A stretch of DNA of 64,000 nucleotides from Methylobacterium terricola (GTDB taxonomy: Bacteria > Pseudomonadota > Alphaproteobacteria > Rhizobiales > Beijerinckiaceae): contig NZ_VDDA01000005.1 of the NCBI RefSeq assembly GCF_006151805.1, positions 186,001-250,000 of the forward strand. The letters are read 5' to 3'. The notes under the pieces were generated by a model. That model was not told where the DNA came from and did not search any database. It was given only the letters and a program-made list of their open reading frames with translations. Of this stretch, positions 25,151 through 34,684 are shown in pieces (within the stretch, counting starts at the first letter, position 1; each line of letters starts with the position of its first letter). The translations under genes and the position numbers were made by a program.

Positions 25151-26275
25151 GTGGCGAGCATCGGCATCGTCGGCACGGGATTCGTGGCCGATTACTACAT
25201 GCGCTCCCTGGCGACCCTGCCGGACGTGACGGTCGCGGGCGCCTGGGACCTCGACCTCGACCGGCTGCACGCCTTCCGCAAGTACTGGCGCGTCCCGGCC
25301 GCCGCGAGCCTCGACGACCTGATCGGCCGGCGTCCGGACCTGATCCTCAACCTGACCAATCCGGGTTCGCACTACGCCGTGAGCCTGGCCTGCCTGGAGG
25401 CGGGTCTCGCGGTCTATTCCGAGAAGCCGCTCGCCACCCGGCTCGACGACGCGCGCCACCTGCACCGGGTCGCGACCGAGCGCGGGGTCATGCTCGCCTC
25501 GGCGCCGTGCAGCCTCCTCGGCGAGAGCGCCCAGACGGTCTGGAAGGCCCTGCGCGAGCGCGCCATCGGCACGCCGCGGCTGGTCTATGCCGAGATCGAC
25601 GACGGCTTCCTGATCCGCGCGCCGCATGCGAGCTGGCGCAGCGAATCCGGTGCGCCCTGGCCGCTGCAGGACGAGCTGGCGGTCGGCTGCGCGCTCCAGC
25701 ATGCCGGCTACTACCTGACCTGGCTGATCGCGATGTTCGGTTCGGTGACGCGGGTCGCCTCGGCCTCCTCCGACGTGCTGGGGCTGACCCTCGCCGACGG
25801 CAGGCCGGCCGCCCCGACCTATGCCTGCGCGTCCCTGTTCTTCGATGGCGGGGTCGTGGCCCGGCTGACCTGCTCGGTGGTGGCGCCGCACGACCACAGC
25901 CTCCGCATCTTCGGCGACGACGGCATCCTGGAGGTCGCCGAGTGCTGGTCGAACGATGCCGCCGTGCGGGTGCGGCGCCGCCACGTGCTGCGCCGCCGCC
26001 TGATCGATTCCCCCGTCGCCCGGCGGCTGCGCCTCGGGGGCCGCACCCACCCGATGGTCGGGCGCAAGGGCGCGACGGCGATGAACTTCGCGCTGGGGCC
26101 GCAGGAGATGCTGGCGGCGCGGGCGGAAGGCCGCGCCAGCCGCCTCGACGCCGACTTCGCCCTCCACCTGACCGAGGTCGCCCTGGCGATCCAGAATGCC
26201 GGCGACGGCACCGGCCACCAGGTGATCGCCTCGCGGGCCGGCCGCGTGGCGCCGATGCCGTGGGCTGGCGCCTGA
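25151..26275 (+). CDS. Gfo/Idh/MocA-family oxidoreductase
   Basis: A 374-residue NAD(P)-dependent oxidoreductase. The Rossmann motif IGIVGTGFVADYYMRSL begins at residue 3, the family EKP motif is in AVYSEKPLATRLDDARHLHR, and the C-terminal GFO domain follows, with HAGYYLTWLIAMFGSV placing the usual catalytic His. The start is taken as GTG 25151, preceded by a purine-rich GGAGCGGAGCAG; upstream codons are not family-like. Gene context (flhA before, carbonic anhydrase after) gives no substrate; sugar or inositol derivatives are typical of the family. Confidence 0.85.
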   Translation: MASIGIVGTGFVADYYMRSLATLPDVTVAGAWDLDLDRLHAFRKYWRVPAAASLDDLIGRRPDLILNLTNPGSHYAVSLACLEAGLAVYSEKPLATRLDDARHLHRVATERGVMLASAPCSLLGESAQTVWKALRERAIGTPRLVYAEIDDGFLIRAPHASWRSESGAPWPLQDELAVGCALQHAGYYLTWLIAMFGSVTRVASASSDVLGLTLADGRPAAPTYACASLFFDGGVVARLTCSVVAPHDHSLRIFGDDGILEVAECWSNDAAVRVRRRHVLRRRLIDSPVARRLRLGGRTHPMVGRKGATAMNFALGPQEMLAARAEGRASRLDADFALHLTEVALAIQNAGDGTGHQVIASRAGRVAPMPWAGA

Positions 26276-26347
26276 TCCCGCGGTCGGGCTGACGGCGCCG
26301 TCCCGGCATGCGAAAGGGGATCGGAAACGAACCCCGGAGGAACGCCG

Positions 26348-26878
26348 ATGCCGGTCTACGCCCTCGACACTGTCAGCCCTGTCCTGCCGGAGGACGGCAG
26401 CGCCTGGATCGCGCCCGACGCCCACGTGATCGGGCGGGTGCGCCTCGGCCGCGAGGTCGGGGTGTGGTTCGGGGCCGTCATCCGCGGCGACAACGAGCCG
26501 ATCACGATCGGCGACCGCACCAACATCCAGGAAGGCGCGGTGCTCCACACCGATGCGGGCTTCCCGCTCACCCTCGGCGGCGGCATCACGGTCGGGCACG
26601 GCGCCATCGTGCATGGTTGCACGGTGGGCGACGACACGCTGATCGGGATGGGCGCGACGATCCTCAACGGCGCCAGGATCGGCCGCAATTGTCTCGTCGG
26701 AGCCAACGCGCTGGTCACCGAGGGCAAGGAATTCCCGGACAACAGCCTGATCGTCGGCGCGCCGGCGAAGGCGGTGCGGGTGCTCGACGAGGCGGCGGTG
26801 GCGGGGTTGCGCGCCTCGGCCGACCGCTACGTCGCCAACGCCAAGCGCTTCGCGCAGGGCCTGCGGCGGGTCGATTAG
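26348..26878 (+). CDS. Gamma-carbonic anhydrase-family hexapeptide protein
   Basis: A 176-residue left-handed beta-helix protein. It has the gamma-class pattern [31 protein letters not shown] followed by [24 protein letters not shown]. The three metal-binding histidines are in VLHTD, VGHG and IVHG, so it is metal-competent. Family members are carbonic anhydrases or putative acyltransferases (YrdA/PaaY/CaiE type); hydratase activity cannot be judged from sequence. It is preceded by CCGGAGGAACGCC, a good ribosome site. Confidence 0.88.
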   Translation: MPVYALDTVSPVLPEDGSAWIAPDAHVIGRVRLGREVGVWFGAVIRGDNEPITIGDRTNIQEGAVLHTDAGFPLTLGGGITVGHGAIVHGCTVGDDTLIGMGATILNGARIGRNCLVGANALVTEGKEFPDNSLIVGAPAKAVRVLDEAAVAGLRASADRYVANAKRFAQGLRRVD

Positions 26879-26887
26879 ACCGATCTT

Positions 26888-26912
26888 CGATGAACCGGAT
26901 GACGGTTCGTCG
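26888..26912 (+). terminator. Hairpin after the gamma-carbonic anhydrase gene
   Basis: CGATGAACCG, loop GATGA, CGGTTCGTCG, 10 bp stem with one G-U pair, nine bases after the stop; weak terminator candidate without a T-run. Confidence 0.4.
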
Positions 26913-27028
26913 AGGAAACGTCAGTCACATCGGAAACCTGGAGCCCCGTCCGGCGGCCATGTGAGCGGATGGGGCCGCCCGCCGGCCGGACCCGAGCGGC
27001 CCGCGTCGTCCGGGCGGATCGGCCGCCT

Positions 27029-29380
27029 TTACGCCGCCGCTTCCCCCCTGTCGGGCGCCTCGCGGGTGTGCTCGATGAAATGCGCCATCGGTCCGGGGCG
27101 GCCGAGGAGGTAGCCTTGCGCCTCGTGGCAGTTCTCGGCCCCCAGGAAGGCCAGCTCGGCCGAGGTCTCGACGCCCTCCGCCAGGACCGGCAGCCCCAGG
27201 CCCCGGCCGAGGCCCAGCACCGCCCGCATGATCGCCGCGGTCTCGCGGTTGACGTCGACGGCGCGGATGAACGAGCGGTCGATCTTGATCTTGTCGAACG
27301 GGAAGGCGCGCAGGTTCGACAGCGACGAGTACCCGGTGCCGAAATCGTCCATCGCGATCCGCACCCCCATCGCCTTGACCCGCCGCAGGGCGGTCAGGGC
27401 CCGGACCGGGTCGCGCACCAGGGCCGTCTCGGTGATCTCGAGCTCGAGCCGGGCGGGGGCGAGGCCGGTGGTGAACAGGACCTCGTGGACCAGCTCCGCG
27501 AAGCCCGGGGCGTGGAGCTGGACCGCCGAGACGTTGACGGCGATGCGCAGGGGCTTCTCCCAGGTGGCCGCCTCGCGGCAGGTCTCGCGCAGCACCCACT
27601 CGCCGATGGGCAGGATGCTGCCGGTCTCCTCGGCGATCGGGATGAACAGGTCGGGCGGCACCGTCCCGCGCTCCGGGTGCCGCCAGCGCAGCAGCGCCTC
27701 GAAGCCGACGACGATGCCGCTGTCGACCGCCAGCTGCGGCTGGTAGACGACCTTGAACTCCCCGCGCTCGACGGCGTGGCGCAGGTCGTGCTCGACGGCG
27801 CGCCGGTCGCGGATCTGGGCGGCGAGGATCGGCTCGAAGAACCGGCGGACGCCGCGGCCGTGGTTCTTGGCGCAGTAGAGCGCGGCGTCGGCGTGGTTGA
27901 GCAGGGTCTGGCCGTCCTCCGCATCGGTCGGGCACAGCGCGATGCCGATGCTGGTCGCCAGGATCGGCCCGGTCCCGGCCCGGGCATTGCCCTCCCGGAT
28001 CACCCGCAGGATCTCCGTGGCGAGCTGTCCGGCCTCCTCCGCCGTCGCGATGTCGGGCATCAGGATCGCGAACTCGTCGCCGCCGAGGCGCGCCATCACC
28101 TGGCGCGGGCCGAGCACCGGCGCGACCCAGCGCGCCAGGGCCTGCAGCAGGCCGTCGCCCATGGCGTGGCCGTAGAGGTCGTTGACGTCCTTGAACCGGT
28201 CGAGATCGAGGCAGAGCACCGCGACGAGGTGCCCGCCCGCCCGCGCCAGGACGATCTCCTCGTCGAGGCGGGCGCGGAAGCTCGCCCGGTTCGGCAGGCC
28301 GGTCAGCGTGTCGTGGTGGGCCAGGAAGCGGATGTCGCGCTCGGCCTGGCGCCGCGCCCGCAGGTCGCGCACGGCATAGGCGTGGCAGGGCTGGTTGCCG
28401 AGGGGCCGGCGGATGACGTCGACCGGCAGCGCCTCGCCGTTCGCGCCGTGGAGCTCCGCCTCGACGACCTCGCCGCTCGCCGCGGCATCGAGGCGCCGGA
28501 CCAGCGCCTCCGGCAGGATCTCGCTCACCGGTTGGCCGACCAGGGAGGCCGGCGACCGGCCGATCAGCTCGGCGAGGCTGGCATTCACCGTGACGATGCG
28601 CCGGTCCCGGCAGATCGCGATGCCCTCGACCGCGGCGTCGGCGAGGTTGCGCATCAGGTCTTGCTCGGCGCGCCGGCGCCGGACGCGGCCGTCGAGGGCC
28701 AGGCCCGTGAGGGCAAGGACGAGCAGCGTCAGGCTGGCAAATCCCAGGGACGCGGCGAACTGGCCGTCGATCGCGGTGGGCGACAGGGCGCCGCCGGCCG
28801 CGACGACCCCGAGGCCGTGCGGCAGCATCGCGGCGCAGCACAGGAGCACCGTCCCGGCAGTGCGGCTGACCGGCCCCTCGCGCAGCTCCAGGAACAACAG
28901 GGCGAGGCCGCAGAGCCCGATCGCGCCGAGGGCCGCGAGGCTGAGGCCGACGAGCCACGCCGGACCGCCTGCCGCCGACAGATCCGCCGACACCGCCGCG
29001 GCGGAGGCCGTGAGGCCGAGGCCGATCAGGCCGCCGCCGAGCCAGGGCGCGATCCGGCGCGGTGCCGAGACCGCCGCCCTCAGCCCGGTGCCGGTCAGAA
29101 GCACCATCACCATCAGGCCGAGGAGCAGGGTATCGCCGTAAGTCTGCATCACGTCGGTCGGCCGGATCGCCGCCTGGGCGATGACCTGGCTCGCCCACAG
29201 CCCGAAGCCGCCTGCGACGGCGGCGGCCGAGAGCCAGATCCCTCGGCTGGTGCCGCTGGTGAGGCGGGCATGCTGGAGCAGGTCGATCGCGGTGATCGAG
29301 GCGAGCACGCCGATCAGCAGCGACAGACCGATGAGCCGACCATCGTGCAGGGCGACCAGGGTTTCGGCGGTCTGCAACAT
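27029..29380 (-). CDS. Membrane GGDEF-EAL protein with degenerate MHYT domain and PAS
   Basis: A 783-residue cyclic-di-GMP enzyme. The first ~240 residues are seven hydrophobic helices arranged like an MHYT domain, but the metal-binding Met-His-x-Thr motifs are replaced (GFGLWASQVIAQ, GLGLTASAAAVSA, GLGVVAAGGAL). A PAS domain (AAVEGIAICRDRRIVTVNASLAELIG) follows, then GGDEF with intact RLGGDEFAIL and no RxxD inhibitory site before it. The EAL domain has intact GFEALLRW, the ELEITETALV motif and DDFGTGYSSL. Both catalytic sites look competent, so it may be bifunctional or phosphodiesterase-dominant. ATG 29380 starts the first helix directly; the open frame up to 29614 is not family-like. The 246-bp upstream gap has no gene. 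Confidence 0.9.
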   Translation of the reverse strand: MLQTAETLVALHDGRLIGLSLLIGVLASITAIDLLQHARLTSGTSRGIWLSAAAVAGGFGLWASQVIAQAAIRPTDVMQTYGDTLLLGLMVMVLLTGTGLRAAVSAPRRIAPWLGGGLIGLGLTASAAAVSADLSAAGGPAWLVGLSLAALGAIGLCGLALLFLELREGPVSRTAGTVLLCCAAMLPHGLGVVAAGGALSPTAIDGQFAASLGFASLTLLVLALTGLALDGRVRRRRAEQDLMRNLADAAVEGIAICRDRRIVTVNASLAELIGRSPASLVGQPVSEILPEALVRRLDAAASGEVVEAELHGANGEALPVDVIRRPLGNQPCHAYAVRDLRARRQAERDIRFLAHHDTLTGLPNRASFRARLDEEIVLARAGGHLVAVLCLDLDRFKDVNDLYGHAMGDGLLQALARWVAPVLGPRQVMARLGGDEFAILMPDIATAEEAGQLATEILRVIREGNARAGTGPILATSIGIALCPTDAEDGQTLLNHADAALYCAKNHGRGVRRFFEPILAAQIRDRRAVEHDLRHAVERGEFKVVYQPQLAVDSGIVVGFEALLRWRHPERGTVPPDLFIPIAEETGSILPIGEWVLRETCREAATWEKPLRIAVNVSAVQLHAPGFAELVHEVLFTTGLAPARLELEITETALVRDPVRALTALRRVKAMGVRIAMDDFGTGYSSLSNLRAFPFDKIKIDRSFIRAVDVNRETAAIMRAVLGLGRGLGLPVLAEGVETSAELAFLGAENCHEAQGYLLGRPGPMAHFIEHTREAPDRGEAAA

Positions 29381-29626
29381 GAAGTTTCGCGTCCGGCTCC
29401 GACTGGATGTAACCTGTCCGATGTCTGGTTGCGAACCGGTAAAAGCATTGGCGCCAAATCCCCTGGTCAGGGACGAACAGTGGAGATTGACGGCCGGCTG
29501 CTGACGCAATGCTCGCCCGCCCTCCGGCGCAGCCCGGGCTGTCGCCGGACAGAGATATAATTCCCCACCTGGCGCGAAATCCATCCACCGCAGGCGCGCG
29601 GGACTCGGCAGCAACGGCAGCCGGCG

Positions 29627-30130
29627 TCAGCGCGCGTCGAGGCGCAGCCGGGTGATCGCGCAGCCTCGCGCCACGATGTCCGCCGGGGCGAGGTCCGGGA
29701 ACAGGCTGCCGTAGCGGCGCACCAGGGCCGCCGCCAGGGTGTCCGCGTCGCGGACCGTCGGCAGCGACGCGGCGAACAGGGCCGGCGGCACCGCCGCCAC
29801 CGCCACGCCCTGGCGGATCTCGGTGCACAGGCCGGTGCGGAACCGGGTCGGGTCGAGGACCGGCAGCTCCTCGGGCCCGCCGGGGCGGCGGCGCCCGGGT
29901 CGCCGGATCGGCAGCAGCGCGTAGCGCAGGCCGACGCGGTTGATCGTGCGCTCGAGGTTGAAGTGGACGAGGTCGCGGCCGACCTCGGCCAGCCCGGAAA
30001 AGTCCTCCTCGTGCAGGCGGATCAGCGCGTCGGCGCCGAGGGAGGCGGCAAGGTCGGCGATCGCCACGACGCGCTCGGACGCGCCGTCCGCCACGGCGAC
30101 ATGGCGGCTGTTCGAGATCGGCAGCGGCAT
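29627..30130 (-). CDS. Conserved protein of unknown function downstream of AMP nucleosidase
   Basis: A 167-residue protein that I do not recognise. It is soluble, without signal peptide or membrane segment, with a basic patch (PIRRPGRRRPGG) near residue 80 and a C-terminal half that looks globular (LPTVRDADTLAAALVRRYGSLFPDLAPADIVARGC). It starts four bases after the AMP nucleosidase stop, so the two are almost certainly co-transcribed and possibly coupled. A role linked to nucleotide metabolism is possible but has no direct support. Confidence 0.65.
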   Translation of the reverse strand: MPLPISNSRHVAVADGASERVVAIADLAASLGADALIRLHEEDFSGLAEVGRDLVHFNLERTINRVGLRYALLPIRRPGRRRPGGPEELPVLDPTRFRTGLCTEIRQGVAVAAVPPALFAASLPTVRDADTLAAALVRRYGSLFPDLAPADIVARGCAITRLRLDAR

Positions 30131-30134
30131 GCGG

Positions 30135-31613
30135 CTACCGGAACGGCGGCTCGTCGAAGCTGCGCAGCTTGCGCGAGTGCAGCCCGTGCCGGTTGCGCCG
30201 CAGCGAGTCGAGGGTGGCGAGCCCGATCAGGAGGTGCTCGCCCACCGCCCGCTCGTAGAAGGCATTGGCGGCCCCCGGCAGCTTGATCTCGCCGTGCAGC
30301 GGCTTGTCGGAGACGCAGAGCAGCGTGCCGTAGGGCACCCGCAGGCGGTAGCCCTGCGCCGCGATGGTGCCGCTCTCCATGTCGACGCCGATCGCCCGGG
30401 ACAGGTTGATGCGCCGGCGCTCCTGCGACCAGCGCAGCTCCCAGTTGCGGTCGTCGTAGGTCACGACCGTGCCGGTCCGCAGGCGCTGCTTCAGCGCCTC
30501 CGCCCGCTCGCCGGTGACGCTGGCGGCGGCCTCCTGCAACGCCACCTGGACTTCCGCGAGCGCCGGGATCGGCACGTCCGGCGGCACCAGCTCGTCGAGG
30601 ATCCGGTCGCGGCGGAGATAGCCGTGGGCGAGCACGTAGTCGCCGATGGTCTGCGACTGCCGCAGGCCCCCGCAATGGCCGACCATCAGCCAGCAATGCG
30701 GGCGCAGCACCGCCAGGTGGTCGGTGATCGTCTTGGCGTTGGACGGGCCGACGCCGATATTGACGAGGCTGGTGCCTTGTCCGTCGCGGGAGACGAGGTG
30801 GTAGGCCGGCATCTGGAACTTGTGCCAGGGCGAGGCGGCGATCAGCGCGTCGGCCTGCGCGCCCGCCGCCTCCCCGGCCTCGACCGCGACGCCGCCGGGC
30901 AGGACCAGGCGGGCGTAGCGCTCCGGCTCGGCGACCAGGGCCTTGAGCCCGACCCGCACGAACTGGTCGACGTAGCGGTGATAGTTGGTGAGCAGGATCC
31001 AGGGCTGGATCTGGCGCCAATCGGCCCCGGTATAGTGCACGAGGCGGCGCAGGGAGTAATCGACCCGCGGCCCGTCGAACAGCGCGAGCGGCCGCACCTC
31101 GTCCCCGGCCTCCTGCCAGAGCCCGTCGGCGATCTCGTCGCCGACGCTCGACAGCATCGGGGTCGGGAAATGGCGCGCCAGGTCGCTCGACGTGACGCCG
31201 CGGGCCAGTTCCGCCCCGGGTTCGACGACGTAGGGGTACGGGATCTCCTGGGCGCTCAGGCCCACCTCGATCGTGGCGCCGTAATCCTGCACCAGCGGGC
31301 GCAGCTGCTCCAGCAGGTAGGCGCGGAAATGCGCCGGCTGGGTCAGCGTGGTGGCGTAGGCGCCCGGGCCCTGGAACTTCGCGGTGGCGCGGGTGATGCG
31401 CGGCAGCGGCCCGGTCGGCCGGTAGGTCAGGCGCAGCTCGGGGTAGCGGAAGGTGAGCCGCTCGGCGGCATCGGGAGCGATGCCGTGGCTCAGGAAGCGG
31501 GTCAGCGCGTCCCGCAGGCTCCCGGTGGCGGCGGCGTGGAGCGCCGCCAGGCGATCGACCGCCGTCTCGGGGTCGGCCACCGTCTCCATCGGTCTCAGCT
31601 CGTCGGCGAACAC
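30135..31613 (-). CDS. amn: AMP nucleosidase
   Basis: A 492-residue AMP nucleosidase, which splits AMP into adenine and ribose 5-phosphate and helps balance adenylate pools. The N-terminal Amn-specific domain (ITRATAKFQGPGAYATTLTQPAHFRAYLLEQL) is followed by the phosphorylase-fold domain: VNIGVGPSNAKTITDHLAVLRP, LMVGHCGGLRQSQTIGDYVLAHGYLR, and the substrate-binding Met-Glu in AIGVDMESGTIAAQGYRL. Near the usual length of about 480. The GTG at 31613 has GGGAG at a good distance; ATG 31589 is the alternative. Confidence 0.95.
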   Translation of the reverse strand: MFADELRPMETVADPETAVDRLAALHAAATGSLRDALTRFLSHGIAPDAAERLTFRYPELRLTYRPTGPLPRITRATAKFQGPGAYATTLTQPAHFRAYLLEQLRPLVQDYGATIEVGLSAQEIPYPYVVEPGAELARGVTSSDLARHFPTPMLSSVGDEIADGLWQEAGDEVRPLALFDGPRVDYSLRRLVHYTGADWRQIQPWILLTNYHRYVDQFVRVGLKALVAEPERYARLVLPGGVAVEAGEAAGAQADALIAASPWHKFQMPAYHLVSRDGQGTSLVNIGVGPSNAKTITDHLAVLRPHCWLMVGHCGGLRQSQTIGDYVLAHGYLRRDRILDELVPPDVPIPALAEVQVALQEAAASVTGERAEALKQRLRTGTVVTYDDRNWELRWSQERRRINLSRAIGVDMESGTIAAQGYRLRVPYGTLLCVSDKPLHGEIKLPGAANAFYERAVGEHLLIGLATLDSLRRNRHGLHSRKLRSFDEPPFR

Positions 31614-31708
31614 GCGATCGGTCTCCCTGCTGCCCTGTGCGCCAGCCTATACCGGGCGCTGCCGCGGGGCGACCCGGATCCCGCGGGTTTCGGCACGGAG
31701 GCGCGGCG

Positions 31709-32260
31709 ATGAGCGAGGCATTTGGGGAATTCGGGGCCCGCCCCGGCGAGGAGACGGCCGACCTGCCGGAGGCGTTCGATGCCGGCCTCTACTTCATCGG
31801 CCAGGTGCGCACGCCCTGGACCGTGCGGTCGGACTGCCCGCGCAACTCGGGCCAGTCGGACGCGGTCTGCACGCTCGCGGTCGACCCCCGTTTCGCCCCG
31901 GCGCTGCGCAGCCTCGCCGGCACCAGCCACCTGATCGTGCTCTACTGGATGGACCGGGCGCCGCGGAACCTGGTGGTGCAGCAGCCGCGCCACGCGCCGC
32001 GAGCCCGCGGGACCTTCGCGCTGCGCTCGCCGGCGCGGCCGAACCCGATCGCGGTCTCGGTGGTGGAGCTTCTGGACATCGAGGGCGGCCGGTTGCGGGT
32101 GCGCGGGCTCGACTGCCTCGACGGCACGCCGCTCCTCGACATCAAGCCCTATTTCGCGTCCACCGATGCGAAGCCCGAGGCCCGGGTCGGCTGGCGCGAG
32201 GCGGAGGCCGCCCCCGAGGCCGAGATCAACGGCGGCGCAGCCGGGCGAGGCGCGCCTTGA
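31709..32260 (+). CDS. tRNA m6t6A37 methyltransferase TrmO-like protein
   Basis: A 183-residue TrmO/YaeB-family protein (SAM-dependent methyltransferase with a beta-barrel fold). TrmO methylates N6-threonylcarbamoyladenosine at position 37 of tRNA-Thr. Family landmarks are YFIGQVRTPW, LIVLYWMDRAPRN, GTFALRSPARPNPIAVSVVEL and LDCLDGTPLLDIKPY. It lacks the extra C-terminal domain of the E. coli protein, which is common. ATG 31709 is preceded by CGGAGGCG. The 3' end overlaps the convergent acyltransferase gene by 35 bp. Confidence 0.85.
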   Translation: MSEAFGEFGARPGEETADLPEAFDAGLYFIGQVRTPWTVRSDCPRNSGQSDAVCTLAVDPRFAPALRSLAGTSHLIVLYWMDRAPRNLVVQQPRHAPRARGTFALRSPARPNPIAVSVVELLDIEGGRLRVRGLDCLDGTPLLDIKPYFASTDAKPEARVGWREAEAAPEAEINGGAAGRGAP

Positions 32261-33377
32261 GCCAGTCCTTGGCGGCGTGCTGCCGCCGCGCCCGCGCCGC
32301 GAGGCGGTCCGGCGCCGGGCCCTCCGGCGGCGAGAGCACGATCTCGGCGATCCGGGCGCGCTCGGGATAGAGGTCGTCGAGCACCGCGCTCGCCAGCGTC
32401 GCCGAATCGAGCCTGTCGGCGAAGCGGGTCTCGTGCAGCGCCCGCACGATCTCGGCCTCGAGCAGCACGCCGGGGGCGAGGGCGCGCAGATCCTCGTCAT
32501 AGGCGGTCTTGAGCAGGGTGGCGGTGCCGTTGCAGACCAGCGCGAGGCTCGCGGCGACGACGCGCCCGTCGAGGCGCAGGAGGTCGGCCCGGGCGGTCAC
32601 CGGCCCGTCGCCGGCGCTAAACAGGGCTCGCGCCAGGCCGGCGGTCCGCGGGTCGCAGGCGAGCGCGGTGCCGGCCCGTCCCTTCCAGCCGCTCCGCTCG
32701 AGGGCCAGGAAGGCGTCGACCGCGTGCCCCAGATCCCCGTCCGGCCCGACCGCCTCGACCGTCACGGCGCCGGCCTCGTCGAGCCGCCGCCGGCGGCGGC
32801 GCAGGTCCTTGAGCCGCCCCTTGTGCGGATGCTGCTTCAGGAACGCATCGTGGCTCGGGCGCCGGTCGAGGACCGGGCGCAGGAACCCGGCGACCTCCGC
32901 CGTGCCCCAGCCGTCATGGGTCAGCGCGGCGAGGAATTCCGGACCGGCCGCCCCGTCCATCGGCAGGAGCGGCCACCACCACGCGACGCCCAGGGTCCGC
33001 ATCCCGGCAGCGAGGGCCGCCAGCGCCGGGGCGGACTCGATTCCCGCTCCCACCAGCGGCGCGGTGACCGTGAGATAGGGCGAGGCGAAGGGCCGGGCGA
33101 TCCGGCCGAGCCCGAGGGGGCCGCGCCCGAGGCGGAACGGCAGCAGCGCCAGGAGGTCCGGGCCGCGCCGCACGACGAGGCAGGGCAGATCCGCCGGCAC
33201 GAGGCCGTGGTCGCGATGCGCCGCCATGACCCGCCGCGAATAGTCCGGGTTCGACCCGGCGGAGCGGGCGGTCAGCGCATCCCAGGCGGCGGGCTCGCGG
33301 GCGAGGTCGGCCAGGGTGGTGACCGTGCAGGTCGGGGCCGCGGCGCGCGCGGTCGGGATCGTCGCGTGGGCGTTCAT
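32226..33377 (-). CDS. GNAT-fold acyltransferase, CelD/BcsL-like
   Basis: A 383-residue protein of the CelD/BcsL (FemAB-like) GNAT group found in polysaccharide clusters. It has an N-terminal partial GNAT fold (NPDYSRRVMAAHRDHG, PCLVVRRGPDLLALLPFRLGRG). The C-terminal GNAT domain has a charged linker (GRLKDLRRRRRRLDEAG), AVDAFLALERSGWKGRAGTAL, and the acceptor region LLRLDGRVVAASLALVCNGTATLLKTAYDEDLRALAPGVLLEAEI. It probably acylates a surface polysaccharide; the substrate is unknown. Its ATG overlaps the stop of the upstream flippase gene by four bases. Confidence 0.8.
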   Translation of the reverse strand: MNAHATIPTARAAAPTCTVTTLADLAREPAAWDALTARSAGSNPDYSRRVMAAHRDHGLVPADLPCLVVRRGPDLLALLPFRLGRGPLGLGRIARPFASPYLTVTAPLVGAGIESAPALAALAAGMRTLGVAWWWPLLPMDGAAGPEFLAALTHDGWGTAEVAGFLRPVLDRRPSHDAFLKQHPHKGRLKDLRRRRRRLDEAGAVTVEAVGPDGDLGHAVDAFLALERSGWKGRAGTALACDPRTAGLARALFSAGDGPVTARADLLRLDGRVVAASLALVCNGTATLLKTAYDEDLRALAPGVLLEAEIVRALHETRFADRLDSATLASAVLDDLYPERARIAEIVLSPPEGPAPDRLAARARRQHAAKDWLKARLARLRRR

Positions 33378-34684
33378 CGGGCGAAGGCCGGGGTGAGGAG
33401 GCCGAGGCGGCGGCGGGCGAGCAGCGCCAGCGCCGCCCCCCGCCCCGCGGTGACGAGGCCGGCCGCGAGCGCCGCCCCGGTGAGGCCGAGGACCGGCACC
33501 AGGGCCAGGGTGAGAATCACCGCCGCCGCCAGGAGCGCGACCGTGACGGCGGCGCAGGCGCGCTCGGCGCCGAGCATCGTCAGCAGGTCCTCGGCCGGTC
33601 CGAAGACGGCGGCGAGGCCGTGCCCGGCGACCAGGAGGGCCAGCAGCGGCAGGGCGGCGCGGAAATCCGGCCCGAACAGCCCGAGGAGCAGCGGCCCCGC
33701 CGCCACGACGGCAAGGCCGGTGGCGAGCGTGGCGGCGAGCGTCAGCCGCGACCAGCGCCGGACCAGGGCCTCGAGCCCGGCCCGGTCGCCCTGCGCCTGC
33801 GCCTCGGCGAAACGCTGCGCCGTCACCGAGGAGGCGGCGTACTGGACGAAGACCACGAATTGCAGGAGCCGCGTCGCCGCGAAATAGGCGCCGACCTCGG
33901 CCGGCGGCAGCAGGAAGCCGAGGATCAGCACGTCGACGAAGTTGAACCCGGAGCCGGCAAGGTCGATCAGCGCCATCGGCAGGGCCGCCCGCAGCCAGTC
34001 GCGCCAGGGGTAGAGCGCCCGGTCCGGGTGCCGCTCGGACCTCAGGCGCCGCAGCAGCAGGCCCGCCTGGAGCGCCAGCGACAGGGCGGTGGCGGCGAGC
34101 GTGCAGGCGACCGCGACCGCGGCCTCGGCCGGTGCCCCGAGGGCGACCGCCGCCAGCATCGCGGCCATGATGAGGCTCTGGCGCAGCAGGTAGGGAGGCG
34201 CGACGGCGAGCAGCGTCCAGTGGCGGCCGCGCGCCACGCCCTCGCAGAAATCCTGGAGGGCGAAGAGCGGCAGCACCAGTGCCGCCACGAGCAGCGGGGC
34301 GGCATAGGCCGGCCCGACGAGGCCGGGCACGAGCCAGACGAGGGCGGCACCCAGTCCCGCCAGGACGGCGCCGGCCGCGAGGGAGAAGACCGCGCCGAAG
34401 GCGAGGAATCCGCGCGCCGGCCCAGCCGCCCCTTGCGCCCGGTAGGTCGGCAGGAAGCGGCAGGCGGCCTGCGACAGGCCCCAGGTCGAGGCATGGCCGA
34501 GGAGCGCGGTCCAGACCCAGACCGTGGCGAAGATCCCGTATTCCTCGCCGCCCATCAGGCGCGCCATCAGCACCTGGGCGACGAAGGCGCAGGCCGCCGC
34601 GGCGATCCGCACGCCGAACACCGCGAGCGCGGTGCCGGCGCCGCCGGCCGCCTCCGCCTCGCCGAGGGACATCCCGGCCGCCAT
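33374..34684 (-). CDS. Polysaccharide/lipopolysaccharide flippase (Wzx/MATE-like)
   Basis: A 436-residue membrane protein with about twelve helices in the arrangement of the polysaccharide synthase / Wzx family, which flips lipid-linked saccharide units across the inner membrane. The N-terminal helix region (AVFGVRIAAAACAFVAQVLMARLMGGEEYGIFATVWVWTALLG) is typical. ATG 34684 has GGAGCGACGGG just upstream; the open frame continues to 34948 without homology. It is translationally coupled (ATGA overlap) to the CelD-like gene, forming a two-gene surface-polysaccharide unit without visible glycosyltransferases. Confidence 0.85.
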   Translation of the reverse strand: MAAGMSLGEAEAAGGAGTALAVFGVRIAAAACAFVAQVLMARLMGGEEYGIFATVWVWTALLGHASTWGLSQAACRFLPTYRAQGAAGPARGFLAFGAVFSLAAGAVLAGLGAALVWLVPGLVGPAYAAPLLVAALVLPLFALQDFCEGVARGRHWTLLAVAPPYLLRQSLIMAAMLAAVALGAPAEAAVAVACTLAATALSLALQAGLLLRRLRSERHPDRALYPWRDWLRAALPMALIDLAGSGFNFVDVLILGFLLPPAEVGAYFAATRLLQFVVFVQYAASSVTAQRFAEAQAQGDRAGLEALVRRWSRLTLAATLATGLAVVAAGPLLLGLFGPDFRAALPLLALLVAGHGLAAVFGPAEDLLTMLGAERACAAVTVALLAAAVILTLALVPVLGLTGAALAAGLVTAGRGAALALLARRRLGLLTPAFAR

